Shown piece after piece: positions 30,849 to 33,425 of a stretch of 33,425 nucleotides of DNA. This DNA is from an uncultured Bacilli bacterium. GTDB lineage: Bacteria; Bacillota_I; Bacilli_A; RF39; UBA660. The position numbers were made by a program, and so were the translations under genes. The stretch spans positions 1 to 33,425 of the forward strand of contig CANQXV010000005.1 in the NCBI GenBank assembly GCA_947627895.1, written 5' to 3'. Within the stretch, counting starts at the first letter, position 1; each line of letters opens with the position of its first letter. A model generated the notes under the pieces. The model ran no database searches. It was not told the origin of the DNA and saw only the letters and a list, made by a program, of their open reading frames with translations.

Positions 30849-32007
30849 TAACTTCGTGATATACTTTTAAGACTTCTCCAGCGAATACTTCTTTCGAATA
30901 TTTGTAAACACTGTTTTTAGCATTTAGTACCATGGTTTTATATTGGCCTTTATCCTTTATTAATTTAAGAGTGTATTTTATAAATTCTTGACTGTCTTTA
31001 AATAAATAACCGTTATAACCATGTTCAACCATGGATTTAAATGCCGGATCATTTAAGCAAACAATAGGTAGGTTAGAGGCAAGGCCCTCAATAATAGTTA
31101 AACCTTGAGTTTCGGTATTGGAAAAAGAACACATAATATCAAATAAATGATAGTATAAAGGCATATCTTCATAAGCAACTTTACCGGTAAAAATAACACT
31201 TGAAGTGAGATTTAGTTTCTTAATTAAAGAAGATAGTTCTTTTTTTAAAGGGCCGTCACCCACGAACATTAATTTAGCATTTGGCATAAGTTCGTGTAAT
31301 TTATGGAAAGATTTAACTTCCTCTATTAAATTTTTTTCTTGGGCTAGGCGACTAACTGTGCCAATAATAAAATCATTTTTAGTTAGATGATATTTTGTTT
31401 TAAGACTCGTTAATTTTTTATCTTTATCGTGAAAATGCGTAAATTTTGATAAATCAATTCCTGTGGGAATAACATTAATCTTTCTCGTATAACCATATTT
31501 TTCTTGAAAAAGTTTTTGCATTTTTTCGGTTGGCACAATTAGGGCATTACATTTTTTTTCACAATAATAATCGGTAATTTTACGCATAACTTTTTGACTA
31601 ATTTTATCAAAATGACCATGGGTTACATAATAAACATAATCTTCATAAAGGGTGTGATAAGTGTGGACGACTGGAATATGCAACTTTTTGCTAACGATTC
31701 TTGAAAATGCTCCTACACCAAATTCCGTTTGAGAATGAATAATATCAAGATGCCATTCCTTTATAATTTTTAAAGCTTTTGCTGAATAAAAAAAAGTTAA
31801 TTTGGTATCATATATTCCCGTATTAATGCCGGGTAGATATATAATCTTATTAGCCTCATCATATTTAAATTTATGTTCTTTAATATTTGCTGTTACAATA
31901 TAAACGGTATGGTGCATGGTCTCCAATGCTTCTTTTAACATTTGGACACTGGTCGAAATTCCACATATATAGGGAACATACACGTCCGTAAAAATTCCTA
32001 TTTTCAT
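30823..32007 (-). CDS. GT4 glycosyltransferase, diglucosyl/monoglucosyl-diacylglycerol synthase-like
   Basis: This 394-residue GT-B fold enzyme has the N-terminal opening MKIGIFTDVYVPYICGIST, where the loop normally reads PxxGGVxTS, the acceptor-side motif IHSQTEFGVG and HTYHTLYEDYVYY, and a C-terminal nucleotide-sugar domain with VPTGID, FVGDGPLK and the EX7E motif in ETQGLTIIE. HTYHTLYEDYVYY and TETQGLT are hallmarks of the lipid glucosyltransferases (alpha-glucosyl-diacylglycerol synthases) of Firmicutes and Mollicutes. It is probably a peripheral membrane enzyme making glycolipid or lipoteichoic acid anchor. A minus-strand TATAAT lies opposite 32028-32033 and a GAGGTAG ribosome site precedes the ATG. 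Confidence 0.88.
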   Translation of the reverse strand: MKIGIFTDVYVPYICGISTSVQMLKEALETMHHTVYIVTANIKEHKFKYDEANKIIYLPGINTGIYDTKLTFFYSAKALKIIKEWHLDIIHSQTEFGVGAFSRIVSKKLHIPVVHTYHTLYEDYVYYVTHGHFDKISQKVMRKITDYYCEKKCNALIVPTEKMQKLFQEKYGYTRKINVIPTGIDLSKFTHFHDKDKKLTSLKTKYHLTKNDFIIGTVSRLAQEKNLIEEVKSFHKLHELMPNAKLMFVGDGPLKKELSSLIKKLNLTSSVIFTGKVAYEDMPLYYHLFDIMCSFSNTETQGLTIIEGLASNLPIVCLNDPAFKSMVEHGYNGYLFKDSQEFIKYTLKLIKDKGQYKTMVLNAKNSVYKYSKEVFAGEVLKVYHEVINKSSTTK

Positions 32008-32069
32008 TACTACTACCTCGTAATCTAATTATAATACAAAATGCCTAACTTTTAAATACTTAGAAATGA

Positions 32070-32078
32070 TGGTATAAT
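32070..32078 (+). promoter_or_regulatory. Extended -10 promoter of the rlmD-type gene
   Basis: TGG-TATAAT at 32070-32078; the AGGTGAAGGA ribosome site follows at 32085-32094. Confidence 0.55.
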
Positions 32079-32095
32079 TTTTATAGGTGAAGGAA

Positions 32096-33286
32096 ATGCA
32101 AGCCCAAATTGTACGTTTTGATCATCAAGGTCAAGGTATTGCTTTAGTTAATAATTTTGTTACTTTTGTACCCAAAACTATTCCGGGCGATATCGTGGAA
32201 ATCGAAATAATTGAGACTAAAAAAAATTATCAAAAGGCGAAACTAATAAAAATAATAAAACCGGCATCATCTAGGAAAGAGGCTTTTTGTCCTTTTTATG
32301 CTGCCTGTGGGGGATGTGATTTACAAAATTTAAGCTATGAGGCTACTTTAGAATATAAAAAGAATAAAGTTAAGGATATTTTTAAAAGAGAAGGTATTAA
32401 TATCGAACCTATTTTAATAAAAAATCCTAATCCTAAAAATTATCGAAATAAAATAACTTTAAAAGTAAAAAATGGGCAAATTGGTTACTATGAAAAAAAG
32501 ACGAATACATTAACCCAAATTACAAGTTGTGCCATTGCGAAACCTATTTTAAATGAAATAATGGAACTACTTTCTAAAATAAATATAGTAAGTGGTGAGG
32601 TAGTTTTAAGATGTAACGAAAAAGATAAAGTTTTGGTTATTATTACATCCCCTGATAAACTTAATTTAGAAATTTTAAAAAATAATCCTAATGTTAAAGG
32701 CATAATTTTAAATAATAAACTTATTGAAGGTACTGATTATCTAGAAATGATGGTTAATGATTTAACATTCCAAGTAAGTTTTAATGCTTTCTTTCAAGTA
32801 AATAGTGCTGTTGCTAAAATAATGCTAGAGTTAATCCGCGAAAATGTTAACGAAAAAGCTCATGTTTTAGATTTATATTGTGGTGTTGGTACTTTATCTT
32901 TAATGGCGGTTTCTGTTGCTAGTGAAGTCTTAGGAATAGAAATTGTTGTGAGTGCGATAAATAACGCCAAAATTAATGCTTCAAAAAACAACTTTAATAA
33001 TGCCAAGTTTAAGGTAGGAAAGGTGGAAAAAATAATCACCAATGTACCTAATAATTATGATACTTGGATTGTAGACCCGCCGCGGCAAGGCTTAGATAAG
33101 AAAACCCGAGATGTGTTATTAAAATATTTACCTTCTAAAATAATATATGTTTCGTGTGATTCAAATACCTTAGCTAGAGATTTAAAAGAATTATTAGCCA
33201 AATATAGTTTAGAAAAATATTATTTACTCGATATGTTTAGTTATACCCATCATGTTGAATGTGTATGTGTTCTAACTTTAAGATAA
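32096..33286 (+). CDS. rlmD: 23S rRNA (uracil-5-)-methyltransferase, RlmD/RumA family
   Basis: This SAM-dependent enzyme methylates a specific uridine of 23S rRNA. The open frame begins at GTG 32087, but AGGTGAAGGA at 32085-32094 favours ATG 32096, giving 396 residues. Order: TRAM domain (residues 1-55), a 4Fe-4S cysteine set (FCPFYAACGGC and a later SCAIAKP), a central domain, and a Rossmann methyltransferase with VLDLYCGVGTLSL (about 262-274), DPPRQGLD (about 327-334), the nucleophile Cys in YVSCDSNTLARD and the closing HHVECV. Bacilli can carry two or three such paralogs (RlmCD), so the exact target uridine is uncertain. Confidence 0.92.
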   Translation: MQAQIVRFDHQGQGIALVNNFVTFVPKTIPGDIVEIEIIETKKNYQKAKLIKIIKPASSRKEAFCPFYAACGGCDLQNLSYEATLEYKKNKVKDIFKREGINIEPILIKNPNPKNYRNKITLKVKNGQIGYYEKKTNTLTQITSCAIAKPILNEIMELLSKINIVSGEVVLRCNEKDKVLVIITSPDKLNLEILKNNPNVKGIILNNKLIEGTDYLEMMVNDLTFQVSFNAFFQVNSAVAKIMLELIRENVNEKAHVLDLYCGVGTLSLMAVSVASEVLGIEIVVSAINNAKINASKNNFNNAKFKVGKVEKIITNVPNNYDTWIVDPPRQGLDKKTRDVLLKYLPSKIIYVSCDSNTLARDLKELLAKYSLEKYYLLDMFSYTHHVECVCVLTLR

Positions 33287-33323
33287 AAATAAATAATAGA
33301 GTTGTGTTAAAAAGGACTAAAAA

Positions 33324-33353
33324 ATAAATAATTTTATAGTTTTTTTTGAAAAG
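33324..33353. terminator. Weak A/T-rich terminator after rlmD
   Basis: ACTAAAAAAT pairs imperfectly with ATTTTATAGT, then T8. A direct repeat GTTGTGTTAAA brackets it (33302-33312 and 33354-33364). Confidence 0.5.
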
Positions 33354-33365
33354 TTGTGTTAAACA

Positions 33366-33425
33366 TTATGACTGATTAATGTATTCGGCATAAGCGACCT
33401 TTAAATCAATAGGCATTTTAATAGA
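33366..33425 (-). CDS. C-terminal end of an unidentified gene, cut by the window edge
   Basis: On the minus strand the last 60 bases read in frame as 19 residues ending MPIDLKVAYAEYINQS and a TAA stop opposite 33366-33368. The frame runs off the window. Its convergent position after a terminator-like hairpin fits a real gene end, but it is too short to identify. Confidence 0.4.
   Translation of the reverse strand, partial: SIKMPIDLKVAYAEYINQS

Overview
The window is AT-rich DNA (roughly 30% G+C by eye) from a Gram-positive bacterium of the class Bacilli. It is most likely an uncultured, host-associated lineage near RF39 and the Mollicutes; that placement is an inference. It rests on the gene order lexA / small SOS membrane gene / tkt / sirA-like / yneF, which matches the Bacillus subtilis lexA-yneA-tkt-sirA-yneF region, on the ylbD-ylbE pair, on a SufC-D-S-U cluster and on a glycolipid-type glycosyltransferase. 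Tryptophan is encoded by TGG and TGA is used as a stop, so the genetic code is standard.

Layout. 1-68 is the 3' end (domains V and VI) of a group II intron, followed by a membrane-anchored LamG-like protein. 1073-4762 holds lexA divergent from a 50-residue SOS-type membrane peptide gene, then transketolase, a SirA-like protein and YneF. 4875-5804 encodes an acidic membrane-anchored protein. 6165-7994, 13233-15062 and 20108-22714 encode three paralogous exported proteins with a TasA/camelysin-like signal segment; two end in a lectin-like variable domain and one carries BspA-type leucine-rich repeats. Between them lie parE-parC, ylbD and a frameshifted ylbE, a small ORF plus tag, tex, an unknown gene and a flippase-like membrane protein. 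Next come sufC-sufD(short)-sufS-sufU, two unknown genes, DUF1653 and DUF4186 proteins, serS, a CmpB-type membrane protein, a GT4 glycosyltransferase (minus strand), an RlmD-type rRNA methyltransferase and the end of one more minus-strand gene.

The most unusual material is around the three surface-protein genes. Each has a promoter whose -35 to -10 spacer is a pure (AT)n microsatellite, giving spacers of 17, 15 and 15 bp. This is the architecture expected of slipped-strand phase variation. The two lectin-like paralogs are near-identical over long stretches but carry a sharply bounded, G+C-rich, hypervariable cassette of about 110 bp near the 3' end, recalling the variable region of a diversity-generating retroelement. 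Upstream of two of the genes is a duplicated block with an inverted-repeat element that has promoters facing inward from both sides. In one copy the inner loop contains a 25-codon hydrophobic toxin-like ORF and a candidate antisense RNA; in the other the loop is reduced to 7 nt. Together this looks like a surface-antigen variation locus combining on/off switching, cassette diversification and repeat-number change (231-bp perfect tandem duplication). That whole-system reading is inference from sequence alone.
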